Below, piece by piece: positions 5,810 through 6,247 of a DNA stretch of 6,247 bases (the first letter of the stretch is position 1; each line of letters starts with the position of its first letter). The notes under the pieces are model-generated. The model did not search any database and had not been told where the DNA came from. It saw only the letters and a list, made by a program, of their open reading frames with translations. The position numbers were made by a program, and so were the translations under genes. The DNA is taken from the NCBI GenBank assembly GCA_903854075.1, contig CAINVI010000028.1, forward strand, positions 1-6,247. Direction: 5' to 3'. The DNA is from Candidatus Pollutiaquabacter sp. GTDB taxonomy: Bacteria > Bacteroidota > Bacteroidia > AKYH767-A > 2013-40CM-41-45.

Positions 5810-6247
5810 ATGTATCATTTTCTGAACCATACTTTCCGATATTTCTTTTTGGGACTGTGTTTTATGATGGTCGCTTCCGTCGTAAAGGCGGCTCCGGTAG
5901 CCTCTTTTACGGTAAGCAACACGGTGGTTTGCATTGGCCAATCAATAACAATCACTTCTACAGCCACCGGTAGTATAACCAGTTATACCTGGAACTTCGG
6001 TTCTGGCGCCGTCCCCCTTTCTGCAACAACTCTCGGTCCGCACTCCATCAGCTACTCAACACCCGGACTGAAAACTATCTCGTTGACGGTCACCGGACCG
6101 GACGGCACCTCCACCGAAACACAAACCGACATTATTCAGGTGAATGCAGTTCCCGCGACACCGGCAATAATAACCGGTCCCGAAAGCGTATGCAGCGGCG
6201 CAACGGCTGTATCGTATTCGGTGCAGCCGGTTACTTATGCCAGCAAC
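5810..6247 (+). CDS. Secreted PKD-domain protein, N-terminal part, cut by the right edge
   Basis: The first 146 codons are open to the window end. The product starts with a signal peptide: MYHFLNHTFR, a hydrophobic core over about residues 11-25, and a likely cleavage after V-K-A-A near residue 28. A first PKD-like beta-sandwich follows over roughly 30-113, with S-F-T-V-S, V-C-I-G-Q-S-I-T-I-T-S (40-50), Y-T-W-N-F-G (59-64), Y-S-T-P-G-L-K-T-I-S-L-T-V (82-94) and D-I-I-Q-V (107-111). A second repeat begins with P-A-I-I-T-G-P-E-S-V-C-S-G (118-130), a phrase common in tandem PKD/Ig-like repeats of Bacteroidota surface proteins. Such proteins are usually long adhesins or gliding/T9SS cargo, so a C-terminal sorting domain is expected beyond the window but is not seen. 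The start is the first in-frame ATG before the signal peptide. Role unknown; no clear tie to the LOX-domain gene except that both are exported. Confidence 0.85.
   Translation, partial: MYHFLNHTFRYFFLGLCFMMVASVVKAAPVASFTVSNTVVCIGQSITITSTATGSITSYTWNFGSGAVPLSATTLGPHSISYSTPGLKTISLTVTGPDGTSTETQTDIIQVNAVPATPAIITGPESVCSGATAVSYSVQPVTYASN

Noticed and set aside
5668..5973. 101-codon open frame on the plus strand
   Set aside because: It overlaps, in a different frame, the signal peptide and first PKD strand of the gene starting at 5810, and its translation shows no recognisable domain or signal.

Overview
The window looks like a chromosomal segment of an environmental Bacteroidota member (Flavobacteriales/Chitinophagales-type). 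Three things point there. Residues 700-778 of the large secreted protein form a type IX secretion (T9SS) sorting domain. The two small lipoproteins carry C-D-D/N-D-D after the lipobox cysteine, typical of Bacteroidota outer-membrane lipoproteins. Starts lack clear Shine-Dalgarno sequences, and some are preceded by sequences resembling the Bacteroidota -33/-7 promoter (TTTG / TAnnTTTG). No tRNA, rRNA, CRISPR array, insertion sequence or phage gene was seen.

Layout, left to right. (1) A minus-strand gene cut by the left edge encodes a bacterial archaeo-eukaryotic release factor-like (baeRF) protein. (2) After a divergent intergenic region come two tightly spaced plus-strand genes: an MbnP-family lipoprotein and an MbnH-like di-heme cytochrome c peroxidase/MauG-family lipoprotein. 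(3) After 90 bp containing a perfect 8-bp inverted repeat comes a 778-residue T9SS-secreted protein. Its core is a lysyl oxidase (LOX) catalytic domain with the His-x-His-x-His copper site and both residues that form the LTQ cofactor in animal enzymes. It is embedded among Bacteroidota surface modules, dockerin-like calcium repeats and a possible cohesin-like domain. (4) Two bases further, convergent, lies a six-helix YjdF/DUF2238 membrane protein. (5) A divergent intergenic region with several small dyads leads to a secreted PKD-domain protein cut by the right edge.

The most interesting part is 773-5020. In methanotrophs, the di-heme enzyme MbnH oxidises a tryptophan of MbnP to kynurenine, and MbnP binds copper. 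Here such a pair sits directly upstream, on the same strand, of a predicted copper- and quinone-dependent lysyl oxidase. All three are predicted to be exported. I infer a candidate extracytoplasmic copper-handling and protein-oxidation module in which the pair may help supply copper to the oxidase. The domain assignments rest on motifs read from the translations; the functional link is inference from gene order.
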